From positions 558,001 to 622,000 of the forward strand of contig NZ_JAHSTT010000003.1 in the NCBI RefSeq assembly GCF_019145205.1: 64,000 nucleotides of DNA, written 5' to 3'. Position 1 is the first letter of the stretch, and every line of letters begins with the position of its first letter. The DNA is from Pseudomonas khavaziana. GTDB taxonomy: Bacteria; Pseudomonadota; Gammaproteobacteria; Pseudomonadales; Pseudomonadaceae. This document shows, piece after piece, positions 36,827-46,393 of this stretch. The notes beneath the pieces were generated by a model. The model was not told the origin of the DNA, ran no database searches, and worked only from the letters and a program-made list of their open reading frames with translations. The position numbers were made by a program, and so were the translations under genes.

Positions 36827-39800
36827 ATGCTTAACAAAGGACTGTTCCTCGCTTGCGCGCTGGCCCTGCTGAGCGCCTGTGATTCTTCCGATAAACCCGC
36901 TGCACCGTCGGCTCCCCCCGCGCCAAGCGTGGCGCCTGCACCTGCCAAGGCGGCGGTGGACGTGGCGGCGTTGAAGCAGCGCTATGCCGGGCGCGAGTTA
37001 AGCGTGGTGGACGTGTCCGAAGTGCAGTTGGAAGGGGCGAGCACCTTATCGGTGAGCTTTTCCATTCCCCTGGACCCTGAGCAGAAATTTGCCGATAAAT
37101 TGCACTTGGTGGACAGCAAGTCCGGCAAGGTCGATGGCGCCTGGGAGCTTTCCGACAATTTGATGGAGCTGCGCCTGCGTCACCTGGAGCCGCAGCGCAA
37201 GCTGGTGCTGACAGTGGACGCCGGGTTGAAGGCGGTCAACGACAACCAGCTCGCCGCCGAATACACCGCCCGCCTGGAAACCCGCGACCTGCAAGCCACC
37301 GTCGGCTTCGCCAGCCGGGGTACGCTGCTGCCGACGCGCCTGGCCGAGGGCCTGCCGGTGATCGCGCTGAATGTCGACAAGATCGACGTCGAATTCTTCC
37401 GTATCAAGCCTGAATCCCTGCCGTCGTTCCTGGCGCAGTGGGGGCGCAATACCAGCCTGCAAAGCTATGAGTCCCGGGAACTGCTGCCCATGGCCGACCT
37501 GGTCTACGGCGGGCGCTTCGACTTGAACCCGGCGCGCAATACCCGCGAAACCCTGTTGCTGCCGATCGCCGGTCTCAAGCAGTTGCAGCAGCCGGGCGTG
37601 TACCTGGCGGTGATGCGTGCTTCGGGCACCTACAACTATTCGCAACCGGCCACGCTGTTTACCTTGAGCGATATTGGCCTGTCGGTGCACCGCTATGCCA
37701 ATCGTCTGGATGTGTTTACCCAGGCGTTGGAAGGCGGCAAGGCGCTGAACGGCGTCGAGCTGGAAATCCTCGATGCCGAAGGCCGCGTGCTCGGCCAGGG
37801 CAAGACCGAAGACGGTGGACACGCTGAGCTGGCGCTGCCGAAAAAAGCCCAGGTGCTGCTGGCCAAGCAGGGTGAACAGACCAGCCTGTTACGCCTGGAC
37901 AGCGCCGCGCTGGACCTCGCCGAGTTCGATATCGGTGGGCAACCGTCCCATCCGTTGCAATTCTTTGTGTTCGGCCCGCGTGACCTGTATCGCCCCGGCG
38001 AAACCGTGCTGCTTAATGCGTTGTTGCGCGACAAGGATGGCAACGCGGTCAAGCCGCAGCCGGTGAGTGTCGAAGTCCGCCGACCGGATGAACAGGTAAG
38101 CCGCAAATTCGTATGGGAGGCCGATGCCTCCGGCCTCTATCAATACCCGCTGCAACTGGCCTCTGAGGCACCGACCGGGCGCTGGCAGCTGGTGTTCGAC
38201 CTGGGCGATGGCAAGCCGCAGCTGTATGAGTTCCTCGTCGAAGATTTCCTGCCCGAACGCCTGGCTCTGGAACTCAAGGGCAGTGACACGGCGCTGAGCC
38301 CGGCGGATAACGCGGTTATCCAGGTCAACGGTCGTTATCTGTATGGCGCGCCGGCATCCGGCAATCGGGTCAGCGGCCAGGTCTATGTGCGCCCGCTGCG
38401 TGAAGCGGTCAAGGCCCTGCCTGGCTACCAGTTCGGCTCCGTCACCGAAGAAGAGCTGAGCCAGGATTTCGAGTTGGACGAAAGCGTACTCGACGCCAAC
38501 GGCGAGGAGGCGCTGACTCTGGAAAGCAAATGGACCGAGGCCAAGTCGCCGCTTCAATTGATCGTGCAAGCCAGCCTGCAAGAGTCGGGCGGGCGGCCGA
38601 TCACGCGGCGCCTGGTGCAGCCGATCTGGCCGGCCGAGCAATTGCCGGGCCTGCGCGGGTTGTTTGACGGCAAGGAAACCAATGGCGATGGCCCGGTGGA
38701 ATTTGAAGTGCTGGTGGCCAACCAGGACGGGCAGAAACTCGCCGCCCAAGGCCTCAAGGTGCGCCTGGTGCGCGAGCGCCGTGACTACTACTGGAACTAC
38801 TCCGACAACGATGGCTGGAGCTACCACTACAACGAGAAATTCCTCAACCTCGACGAGCAGACCCTGGACATCAAGGCTGGCGACACCGCCAAGGTCAGCT
38901 TCCAGGTGGAGTGGGGCCCTTACCGCGTAGAGGTTGAAGACCCGCAGACCGGCCTGGTCAGCAGCGTGCGCTTCTGGGCCGGCTACCAGGCCCAGGACAA
39001 CACCGAAGGTGGCGCCGTGCGCCCCGACCAGGTCAAGCTGGCACTGGATAAACCCGCTTATGGCGACGGCGATACCGCCAACGTCACCGTCACCCCGCCG
39101 GCTGCCGGTAAGGGCTACCTGCTGGTGGAATCTGCCGAAGGCCCGCTGTGGTGGCAGGAAATCGACGTGCCGGCCGAAGGCAAGAGCTTTGCGGTCAAGC
39201 TCGACCCGAAATGGTCGCGCCATGATCTGTATGTGAGCGCCCTGGTGATCCGTCCCGGCGAGCGCAAAGCCAATATCACCCCCAAGCGCGCCGTGGGCCT
39301 GTTGCACCTGCCGCTGGACCGCACCCAGCGCAAGCTCGGCCTGACCCTCACCGCGCCGGAAAAAATGCGCCCCAAACAACCGCTGACGGTAAAGATCGCT
39401 GCCAGGAATGCCGATGGCAGCGTACCGAAACAGGTGCATGTGCTGCTGGCGGCGGTGGACGTGGGCATTCTCAATATCACCGAATATCCCACGCCCGATC
39501 CCTACTCCAGCCTGTTCGGCCGCAAAGCCTATGGTGTCGATCAGTTCGACATCTACGGCCAACTGATCGAAGCCGGCCAGGGGCGCCTGGCCAGCCTGGC
39601 GTTTGGTGGCGACGCGGCATTGGCCAAGGGCGGCAAGCGCCCGGACACCAGCGTGACCATCGTCGCCCTGCAAAGCGCGCCGGTGACACTGAACGAAAAA
39701 GGCGAGGGCGAAGTCAGCGTCAACATCCCCGACTTCAACGGTGAACTGCGCCTGATGGCCCAGGCCTGGAGCGATGATCGCTACGGCATGGCCGAAGGCA

Positions 39801-41725
39801 AGACGGTGATCGCCGCACCGCTGATCGCCGAATTGTCGGCGCCGCGCTTCCTCGCGGGAGGCGACCAGACCACCCTGGCCCTGGATCTCTCCAACCTGTC
39901 GGGCAAGGCGCAGAAGCTCGATGTGCAATTGACCGCCGAAGGGCAGTTGGAGCTGGTCAACGGCGGCGCGCAAGCGGTTGAACTCAAGCAAGGCCAGCGC
40001 ACCACCCTGCGCATCCCGGTGAAAGCCTGGGGCGGTCTGGGCCAGGGCAAAATCAAGGTCAGCGTGAACGGCCTGGACCTGCCGGGGGAAAACCTGCCGC
40101 CATTCAGTCGCGAATGGACCTTGGGCGTGCGCCCAGCGTATCCGGCGCTGCTCAAGCACTACCGCGCAGTGCTCAAGGATCAGCCATGGAGCCTGCCCGC
40201 CGGTACGCTGGACCAGTTCGATGCCTCCGGGCGCGAAGCGCTGTTGAGCCTGTCGAGCCGTCCACCGTTGAACCTGGGAGCACAGATCAGCGCACTCAAG
40301 GCCTACCCTTATGGTTGCCTGGAGCAAACCGCCAGTGGCCTGTACCCGTCGTTGTATGCCGATGACGCGCTGCTCAAGCGCCTGAGCATCAAGGGCGAGC
40401 CGGATGCCGAGCGCAAGCGCAAGATCGAGTTGGGCATCGAGCGCCTGCTGGGCATGCAACGCTACAACGGCAGCTTCGGTTTGTGGGGCGCCGACGGCGA
40501 GGAGGAATATTGGCTGACGGCGTACGTGACCGACTTCCTGCTGCGCGCCCGCGACCAGGGCTTTGCCGTACCGCCTGAAGCCTTGAAGAAGGCCAGCGAG
40601 CGCCTGTTGCGGTATGTGCAGGAGCGCAACCTGATCGAAGTCGACTACAGCGACAACGCCGAGCACACGCGGTTTGCCGTGCAGGCTTACGCCGGCATGG
40701 TGCTGGCGCGCAGTCAGCAGGCGCCGTTGGGAGCGTTGCGCAGCCTGTTCGAGCGGCGCAGCGATGCGCGCTCAGGGTTGCCGCTGGTGCAGTTGGCCAT
40801 CGCCTTGCAGAAAATGGGCGATCAACCGCGTGCGGATCAGGCGTTGCTGGCTGGCTTGGCGGCACAGCGCAGTAGCAAAGAATGGCTGGCCGATTATGGC
40901 AGCCCGTTGCGTGACCAGGCGATGATCCTGGCATTGCTGGAAGAAAATGACTTGGCCAAGGGCCAACGCGAAGAGCGTTTGTTCACCCTGTCGGACCAGT
41001 TGGCCGCCAGCCCGTATCTATCGACCCAGGAGCGTAATTCCCTGTTCCTCGCCGGGCGTCTCGGGTTTGCCAGACCGGAAGCCAACTGGCAGGTGTTGCT
41101 CACCGGCAGCGGCGGGGCGCATGAGTTGAATAACCAGCAATCGACCCTGGCGTTGGAGGGCAAGCTGCTGTCCAGCGACCTGGCCTTGAACAATCAGGGT
41201 GAAGCGCCGGTGTATCAGCAATTGACGATCTCGGGTTATCCACAAGTGCCGCCGGCTGCCGGTGGCGAAAACCTGAGTATCCGCCGCGAATACCTGGGCA
41301 TGGACGGCCAGCCGCTCAACCTGCGTAGCCTCGCCAGCGGCGACCTGGTGCTGGTGCACCTGGCCGTCAGCGCCAAGCAGCGTGTGCCGGATGCCCTGGT
41401 GGTGGACCTGCTGCCCGCCGGCCTGGAACTGGAAAACCAGAACCTGGCCCAAAGCGCCGCCAGCCTGGAAAACGCCAGCAGCCAGGTGAAGCAATGGCGC
41501 GAGTCGATGCAGAATGCCTCGCTCAAGCATCAGGAGTTCAGGGATGACCGTTATGTGGCGGCCATGAGTCTGGATGGCTATGGCACCACGCACTTGTTGT
41601 ACCTGGCGCGTGCGGTGACACCGGGAACCTACCGCGTGCCGCCGCCGCAGGTGGAGTCGATGTATCGACCGAACTGGCAGGCGGTGGGTGAGACGCCGGG
41701 AGATATGGTGATCAAGGGCCGCTGA
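36827..41725 (+). CDS. Bacterial alpha-2-macroglobulin lipoprotein (YfhM/ECAM type)
   Basis: A 1632-residue periplasmic protease trap. The signal peptide ends in a lipobox (LLSAC, Cys18), giving a lipid anchor. Tandem macroglobulin domains (about 35-800) are followed by the alpha-2-macroglobulin core and the thioester motif CLEQ at Cys1164-Gln1167, which forms a covalent bond with attacking proteases. An alpha-helical thioester domain (about 1130-1420) and a C-terminal receptor-like domain complete it. It is followed by pbpC, the classical pairing: the trap guards the envelope while PBP1C repairs peptidoglycan. Confidence 0.96.
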   Translation: MLNKGLFLACALALLSACDSSDKPAAPSAPPAPSVAPAPAKAAVDVAALKQRYAGRELSVVDVSEVQLEGASTLSVSFSIPLDPEQKFADKLHLVDSKSGKVDGAWELSDNLMELRLRHLEPQRKLVLTVDAGLKAVNDNQLAAEYTARLETRDLQATVGFASRGTLLPTRLAEGLPVIALNVDKIDVEFFRIKPESLPSFLAQWGRNTSLQSYESRELLPMADLVYGGRFDLNPARNTRETLLLPIAGLKQLQQPGVYLAVMRASGTYNYSQPATLFTLSDIGLSVHRYANRLDVFTQALEGGKALNGVELEILDAEGRVLGQGKTEDGGHAELALPKKAQVLLAKQGEQTSLLRLDSAALDLAEFDIGGQPSHPLQFFVFGPRDLYRPGETVLLNALLRDKDGNAVKPQPVSVEVRRPDEQVSRKFVWEADASGLYQYPLQLASEAPTGRWQLVFDLGDGKPQLYEFLVEDFLPERLALELKGSDTALSPADNAVIQVNGRYLYGAPASGNRVSGQVYVRPLREAVKALPGYQFGSVTEEELSQDFELDESVLDANGEEALTLESKWTEAKSPLQLIVQASLQESGGRPITRRLVQPIWPAEQLPGLRGLFDGKETNGDGPVEFEVLVANQDGQKLAAQGLKVRLVRERRDYYWNYSDNDGWSYHYNEKFLNLDEQTLDIKAGDTAKVSFQVEWGPYRVEVEDPQTGLVSSVRFWAGYQAQDNTEGGAVRPDQVKLALDKPAYGDGDTANVTVTPPAAGKGYLLVESAEGPLWWQEIDVPAEGKSFAVKLDPKWSRHDLYVSALVIRPGERKANITPKRAVGLLHLPLDRTQRKLGLTLTAPEKMRPKQPLTVKIAARNADGSVPKQVHVLLAAVDVGILNITEYPTPDPYSSLFGRKAYGVDQFDIYGQLIEAGQGRLASLAFGGDAALAKGGKRPDTSVTIVALQSAPVTLNEKGEGEVSVNIPDFNGELRLMAQAWSDDRYGMAEGKTVIAAPLIAELSAPRFLAGGDQTTLALDLSNLSGKAQKLDVQLTAEGQLELVNGGAQAVELKQGQRTTLRIPVKAWGGLGQGKIKVSVNGLDLPGENLPPFSREWTLGVRPAYPALLKHYRAVLKDQPWSLPAGTLDQFDASGREALLSLSSRPPLNLGAQISALKAYPYGCLEQTASGLYPSLYADDALLKRLSIKGEPDAERKRKIELGIERLLGMQRYNGSFGLWGADGEEEYWLTAYVTDFLLRARDQGFAVPPEALKKASERLLRYVQERNLIEVDYSDNAEHTRFAVQAYAGMVLARSQQAPLGALRSLFERRSDARSGLPLVQLAIALQKMGDQPRADQALLAGLAAQRSSKEWLADYGSPLRDQAMILALLEENDLAKGQREERLFTLSDQLAASPYLSTQERNSLFLAGRLGFARPEANWQVLLTGSGGAHELNNQQSTLALEGKLLSSDLALNNQGEAPVYQQLTISGYPQVPPAAGGENLSIRREYLGMDGQPLNLRSLASGDLVLVHLAVSAKQRVPDALVVDLLPAGLELENQNLAQSAASLENASSQVKQWRESMQNASLKHQEFRDDRYVAAMSLDGYGTTHLLYLARAVTPGTYRVPPPQVESMYRPNWQAVGETPGDMVIKGR

Positions 41726-41748
41726 TCGCTGAATGTGAAATGGGACTA

Positions 41749-41839
41749 CTGTGGGAGGGGGCTTGCTCCCGATAGCGGTGGATCAGTCAAAACATTATTG
41801 GCTGACACTCAGCTATCGGGAGCAAGCCCCCTCCCACAG
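41749..41839. repeat. Family A REP pair after the macroglobulin gene
   Basis: The left arm starts at 41751, 26 nt after the stop codon; the right arm ends at 41837. It sits between two convergent genes. Confidence 0.87.
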
Positions 41840-41862
41840 GGGGACTGGGGCTGTCAGATAAA

Positions 41863-42156
41863 TCAGTGCACAACCCAACTGAGCAGCCACAGGCCCAGCA
41901 GCAGCCAGATGATGCCCATGATGATCGAGGCCCGCATGAAGGCGCGTACCGCCGAGTACAGCAAGAGCAGGCCGACGATCAGGGTGATGATGCTGATGAT
42001 CGAGGTGTCCATGCCCAAGGTGCGCGACAGGCCATCGATAAAGTTGCCGCCGGCGTGGGTCAAGGCCCCGAACAACCCGCTCAGTCCGTCGACGATAAAC
42101 CGGATGACGGAGCCGAGCGCCTGGCCCAACCATTCGAAAAAGCTTTCTACCTGCAT
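41863..42156 (-). CDS. Small membrane protein, 97 residues
   Basis: I do not recognise the family. It has an amphipathic N-terminal half (MQVESFFEWLGQALGSVIRF, then Gly-rich) and two strongly hydrophobic segments (about 52-68 and 76-96) ending in LLSWVVH. The ATG at 42156 was chosen as the first sensible start; the frame is open upstream into pbpC but would overlap it heavily. It lies on the opposite strand between the macroglobulin gene and pbpC, splitting a pair that is usually adjacent. Confidence 0.75.
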   Translation of the reverse strand: MQVESFFEWLGQALGSVIRFIVDGLSGLFGALTHAGGNFIDGLSRTLGMDTSIISIITLIVGLLLLYSAVRAFMRASIIMGIIWLLLGLWLLSWVVH

Positions 42157-42247
42157 GTGCGTGTCCTGAATAAGAAGGTGGGCGTGACTGTGCCTTTGGT
42201 CGTTATTGCCACAGGCTAGTTCCCTACAAGCATAGAGGTTTGCCCGC

Positions 42248-44578
42248 TTGAATTTGCGTTTTGTTGCCCGCTGGACCCTGGCGAGCCTGCTGTTGGTGAT
42301 TGCCTTGCTGTGGCTGGCTGATCGGATCTGGCCATTGCCCTTGCCCCAGGACGACCTGGCCCGGGTGGTGCTGGCCGAGGATGGCACACCACTGTGGCGG
42401 TTTGCCGATGCCAATGGGGTGTGGCGCTATCCGGTGCGTACCAGCGAAGTGTCGCCGTATTATCTCGATGCATTGCTCACTTACGAAGACCGCTGGTTCT
42501 ACCAGCATCCCGGGGTCAACCCGTTGGCGCTGGTACGGGCGACGTGGCAAAACCTCACAGGTGCACGGGTGGTCTCCGGCGGCAGCACCCTGTCGATGCA
42601 AGTCGCACGTTTGCTCGACCCGCATTCGCGCACCCTGCACGGCAAGTTGCGTCAGCTGTGGCGCACTGCGCAGTTGGAATGGCACCTGTCCAAGGACGAA
42701 ATCCTCAACCTGTACCTGAACCGTGCGCCCTTCGGCGGTACGTTGCAGGGTGTGGCCGCGGCGAGTTGGGCGTACCTGGGCAAGTCGCCGTCCCAACTGA
42801 CCCACGCCGAAGCTGCGTTGCTCGCAGTATTGCCCCAGGCGCCGAGTCGCTTGCGCCCGGATCGGCATCCGCAGCGCGCCCAGGAGGCCCGCGACAAGGT
42901 GCTGCGCCGCCTCGCCGAGTTCAAGGTATGGCCGCAATCGGCGGTCGATGAAGCCCTGGAAGAACCGCTGCTGCTCGCCCCGCGCCTGGAACCGAGCCTG
43001 GCGCCATTACTCGCACGCCGCCTCAACCGTCCGGACAGCCCGCCGCTGATCCGCACCACCCTGGATGCCACCTTGCAACGGCGTCTCGAAGACTTGCTGC
43101 TGGGCTGGCGCGCACGGCTGCCGGAGCACACCTCGGCAGCGATTTTGGTGGTCGAGGAAGAAAGCATGGCGGTGCGCGCCTACCTGGGCTCGGTGGATAT
43201 CAACGACACCAAGCGCTTCGGCCATGTGGACATGATCAGCGCGCTGCGCTCGCCCGGCTCCACGTTGAAACCCTTCCTGTATGGCATGGCCCTGGACGAT
43301 GGTCTGATCCACTCCGAGTCGCTGTTGCAGGACGTGCCGAGGCGTTATGGCGATTACCGGCCGGGAAATTTTTCCATGGGCTTTACCGGGGCCGTGCCGG
43401 CGAGCACGGCGCTGTCCAGCTCGTTGAACCTACCGGCGGTGCAATTGTTGGAAGCCTACGGGCCCAAGCGTTTTGCCGCACAGATGCGCATCGGCGGCAT
43501 GCCGTTGGCGCTGCCGGCGCTGGCCGAGCCAAACCTGGCGCTGATCCTCGGTGGCGCGGGCAGTCGCCTGGAAGACCTGGTGAGCGGCTACAGCGCCTTG
43601 GCCCGTGACGGCAAGAGCGCCACCCTGCGACTGCAGCCGGACGATACGCTCAGGGAGCGGCCATTGCTTTCACCCGGGGCGGCCTGGATTGTGCGGCGCA
43701 TCCTCAGCGGCCAGGCACGGCCCGACCGCGACCCGCGAGCGGAGCTGGTGCAACGCCCGGTGCTGGCGTGGAAAACCGGCACCAGCTATGGCTTTCGCGA
43801 TGCCTGGGCAATTGGCGTGGGCCCGCGTTATTTGATCGGTGTATGGATTGGCCGTCCGGACGGCACACCGGTTCCGGGCCAGTTCGGCCTCGCATCGGCA
43901 GCGCCGTTGATGTTGCAGGTCCATGACGTACTGACCAATCGTGACAGCCAGCGCGGCATCAGTGCGCCGGTCAAACCGGTGCCGGCGAATATCGGCGTGG
44001 CAGCGATCTGTTGGCCCATGGGCCAGCCCATGGCCCGCAGCGACCCCAATTGCCGGCGTCAGCGGTTTGCCTGGACCCTGGACAACACCACGCCGCCGAC
44101 CTTGCAGGCACTGGACCAACCCTTGAGCGTGGGCTTGATGGAAAGCATCTGGGTCAACGCCAAGGGTTTGAGGGTCGACGCCCATTGTCCTGGCGCACAG
44201 GTCAAAAACATTGCCCTGTGGCCGGCGCCGCTGGAGCCCTGGTTGCTAAGGGCCGAACGCCGTGAAGCACGCATCCCGGCGCCTGACCCGGACTGCCCGC
44301 CACCGGCGCTGGCCGCGTCGTCGCCGTTGTCCATCGTCGGCGTACGCGAAGGCGACCAACTGCGCTTGCCGGCTGCCAGCCAACAAACCCTGCGCCTGAA
44401 AATCTCCGCCCTGGGCGGCAGTGGTCGGCGTTGGTGGTTCCTCAATGGCGCGCCGTTGGGTGATAGCGCCAATCAGGACAGTATCAATGCCAGTTTCGAG
44501 CGATTGGGCCGCTATCAGCTAAGCGTTCTGGATGAGGCTGGGCAAACCGCCAGGCTTGAGTTCAGCGTTGTTGATTAG
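42248..44578 (+). CDS. pbpC: Penicillin-binding protein 1C
   Basis: Inner-membrane peptidoglycan glycosyltransferase/transpeptidase. 776 residues: one membrane anchor (about 9-27); glycosyltransferase domain (about 40-220) with catalytic Glu80 in YEDRWFYQHPG; transpeptidase domain with SxxK at 338-341 (STLK), SxN at 392-394 and KTG at 509-511; and a C-terminal BiPBP domain (about 690-776). The start is a TTG with AGAGG about 10 nt before it; no ATG fits. It works with the alpha-2-macroglobulin upstream. Confidence 0.95.
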   Translation: MNLRFVARWTLASLLLVIALLWLADRIWPLPLPQDDLARVVLAEDGTPLWRFADANGVWRYPVRTSEVSPYYLDALLTYEDRWFYQHPGVNPLALVRATWQNLTGARVVSGGSTLSMQVARLLDPHSRTLHGKLRQLWRTAQLEWHLSKDEILNLYLNRAPFGGTLQGVAAASWAYLGKSPSQLTHAEAALLAVLPQAPSRLRPDRHPQRAQEARDKVLRRLAEFKVWPQSAVDEALEEPLLLAPRLEPSLAPLLARRLNRPDSPPLIRTTLDATLQRRLEDLLLGWRARLPEHTSAAILVVEEESMAVRAYLGSVDINDTKRFGHVDMISALRSPGSTLKPFLYGMALDDGLIHSESLLQDVPRRYGDYRPGNFSMGFTGAVPASTALSSSLNLPAVQLLEAYGPKRFAAQMRIGGMPLALPALAEPNLALILGGAGSRLEDLVSGYSALARDGKSATLRLQPDDTLRERPLLSPGAAWIVRRILSGQARPDRDPRAELVQRPVLAWKTGTSYGFRDAWAIGVGPRYLIGVWIGRPDGTPVPGQFGLASAAPLMLQVHDVLTNRDSQRGISAPVKPVPANIGVAAICWPMGQPMARSDPNCRRQRFAWTLDNTTPPTLQALDQPLSVGLMESIWVNAKGLRVDAHCPGAQVKNIALWPAPLEPWLLRAERREARIPAPDPDCPPPALAASSPLSIVGVREGDQLRLPAASQQTLRLKISALGGSGRRWWFLNGAPLGDSANQDSINASFERLGRYQLSVLDEAGQTARLEFSVVD

Positions 44579-44598
44579 GCTTCATCGGGGGCAAGCCT
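44577..44598. repeat. REP remnant / small hairpin after pbpC
   Basis: AGGCTT and AAGCCT enclose CATCGGGGGC, overlapping the pbpC stop codon. The sequence CATCGGGGGCAAGCC is a piece of the family A repeat. No T-run follows. Confidence 0.4.
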
Positions 44599-44671
44599 TG
44601 AGCACACCACCGCTATTCACTTGCCTTCGCTCTCCATCCCCCTGAAGCTATACCCATTCAGGAGTCCCCCA

Positions 44672-44980
44672 ATGAACCTCGAACACCTCACCGAGCGCCT
44701 GCACCGCATCCGCGATACCAACGACTGGAAGCAATTCCACAGCCCGAAAAACCTGGCCATGGCCGCCAGCGTGGAAATGGCCGAGCTGGTGGAAATCTTC
44801 CAATGGCTTACCGAAGACCAGTCCCGCCAGCTTCCCGCCGACAAACTCGCCCACGCGGGCCAGGAAGTCGGCGATATCGTGTTGTACCTGCTGTTGCTGT
44901 GCAGTGAACTGGGCCTGGATATGAACGAAGTCGTGCGCGCCAAGCTGGCCGACAGCGAACGGCGGTTTGCCCATGGGTGA
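44672..44980 (+). CDS. MazG-like nucleotide pyrophosphohydrolase
   Basis: A 102-residue all-alpha NTP pyrophosphatase of the RS21-C6/DCTPP1 group, which removes pyrophosphate from (d)NTPs, often dCTP or modified forms. The metal-binding acidic motifs are visible: VEMAELVEIFQW and, further on, EVGDIVLYLL. AGGAG lies before the ATG at 44672. Its end overlaps the cmoM start by 8 nt. Confidence 0.92.
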   Translation: MNLEHLTERLHRIRDTNDWKQFHSPKNLAMAASVEMAELVEIFQWLTEDQSRQLPADKLAHAGQEVGDIVLYLLLLCSELGLDMNEVVRAKLADSERRFAHG

Positions 44981-45722
44981 TCGTCATTTCGACCAGTTGG
45001 CCACGCGTTTCGCCGAAAAAATCTACGGCGGTGCCAAGGGCGCGATTCGCCTGGCGGTGCTCCAGGCCGACCTGGCCGAAGCCTTGCCACAGCGCCCGTT
45101 GCGCGTGCTGGATATCGGCGCGGGCCTGGGGCATATGTCACTGTGGCTGGCCGAGCGTGGCCATCAGGTAACCTTGGCCGAGCCCGCCGCACCGATGCTT
45201 GAAGGCGCGCGCCAGCGCTTTGCCGACGCCGGCCAGACCGCGACGTTTATCCATGCGCCCTGGCAAGACTTGCCCGGCCAGCTCACCGAGCCTTACGATC
45301 TGGTGCTGTGCCATGCCGTGCTGGAATGGCTGGCCGAACCCCACGCCATATTGCCGGTGCTGCACCAATTGACGCTGCCCGGCGGCTGGTTGTCCCTGGC
45401 GTTCTACAACCGTGATGCGTTGATCTACCGCAACCTGCTCAAAGGCCACTTCCGCAAAATGCGCAAGAACGACATGGCCGGTGAAAAGCAGAGCCTTACG
45501 CCGCAACAGCCCCTCGACCCACGGGAGCTGGCGGCGCAACTCGAAGGGATGTGGCAGGTCGAAAGCCAAAGTGGCGTGCGGGTGTTTCACGACTATATGC
45601 CGATGGAGTTCCAGGCCCGCGCCGATTTGCAGGATTTATTGGAGATGGAGCTCGCTCACCGTCGTCACCCAAGCTTTGCCGGACTTGGGCGTTATTTGCA
45701 CTGGGTCTGCCGTCCGGTTTAA
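44973..45722 (+). CDS. cmoM: tRNA 5-carboxymethoxyuridine methyltransferase
   Basis: SAM-dependent enzyme making mcmo5U at the wobble position of certain tRNAs. The 249 residues align with E. coli CmoM (SmtA) from memory over the whole length: DRHFDQLATRFAEKIYG at the start, motif I VLDIGAGLGHMSLWLAERGH, HAVLEWLAEP in the middle and SGVRVFHDY near the end. The ATG at 44973 overlaps the MazG-like gene by 8 nt. Confidence 0.9.
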   Translation: MGDRHFDQLATRFAEKIYGGAKGAIRLAVLQADLAEALPQRPLRVLDIGAGLGHMSLWLAERGHQVTLAEPAAPMLEGARQRFADAGQTATFIHAPWQDLPGQLTEPYDLVLCHAVLEWLAEPHAILPVLHQLTLPGGWLSLAFYNRDALIYRNLLKGHFRKMRKNDMAGEKQSLTPQQPLDPRELAAQLEGMWQVESQSGVRVFHDYMPMEFQARADLQDLLEMELAHRRHPSFAGLGRYLHWVCRPV

Positions 45723-45746
45723 GCGGCCCAGCCTGCGGAGGTCGAA

Positions 45747-46349
45747 ATGCGTCGTCTCTGTTTGATCCTGTTATCGCTCGGTCTGGGGGCTTGCTCCAGC
45801 CCCAACCCCTATGTCGCCACGTCGGCACCGATGCCGCCGGCCCCGGCCCAGGCGGCCACTACTTTTGATGCCAGTGCCTACCCGGCGCCCGCGCGCGACT
45901 ATGGCGCCTACCGCAGCTGGGGCTGGCTCAACGGCCAATTGCCCGCGGGCACGGCCTGGGCCGATTCGGCGCAGATTGCCGAAGCGGTCAGCGGCGCCCT
46001 CGACCAGCGCGGCCTGCGCCCCTTGCATGACAAGCGTGCACCCGACTTGTTGGTGAGCGCCGATGTACGCCTGGAGAAACGCCTGCGCCAGGTGCGGGAC
46101 GACTATGGCTACGGTTACGGCGGCTATAACCGCTACGGCAACGGCTATGGCATGTACAACAGCGTGCCCGTGGTGCGCACCTATGAAGTGACGGTGGCAG
46201 TGGCGCGTATCAGCCTGTTCGACGCCCGCACCCGCCAGCCGGTGTGGAGCACCAGCGCGGAAACCACCAGCCAGGGCAGCCTGAGCGAACGCGCCGACAG
46301 CTTGCGCAAGGCGATGCAGAAAGCAATGGCTGCCTATCCGCCCAGTTAG
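45747..46349 (+). CDS. DUF4136 lipoprotein
   Basis: A 200-residue lipoprotein with lipobox LGAC (Cys16). After a Pro-rich linker comes the DUF4136 domain (about 45-200), with a Tyr/Gly-rich insert around 113-130 ([16 protein letters not shown]). Function unknown. A paralogue follows 44 nt downstream. Both share DQRGLRP and the C-terminal SxxLRKAMQK/S-KAIRST-type end. Confidence 0.9.
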   Translation: MRRLCLILLSLGLGACSSPNPYVATSAPMPPAPAQAATTFDASAYPAPARDYGAYRSWGWLNGQLPAGTAWADSAQIAEAVSGALDQRGLRPLHDKRAPDLLVSADVRLEKRLRQVRDDYGYGYGGYNRYGNGYGMYNSVPVVRTYEVTVAVARISLFDARTRQPVWSTSAETTSQGSLSERADSLRKAMQKAMAAYPPS

Positions 46350-46393
46350 CAGCTATTCTCATTTCAGGCTCACGTTGTTTTTGGAGAAGTGCC

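Noticed and set aside
37889..40666. A 925-codon open frame antisense to the alpha-2-macroglobulin gene
   Set aside because: Same reasons: opposite a clear gene with a lipobox and thioester motif, with biased composition and no family match by eye.
42157..42414. Upstream extension of the 97-residue membrane protein
   Set aside because: It would overlap the start of pbpC on the opposite strand by over 160 nt and adds only low-complexity basic sequence.
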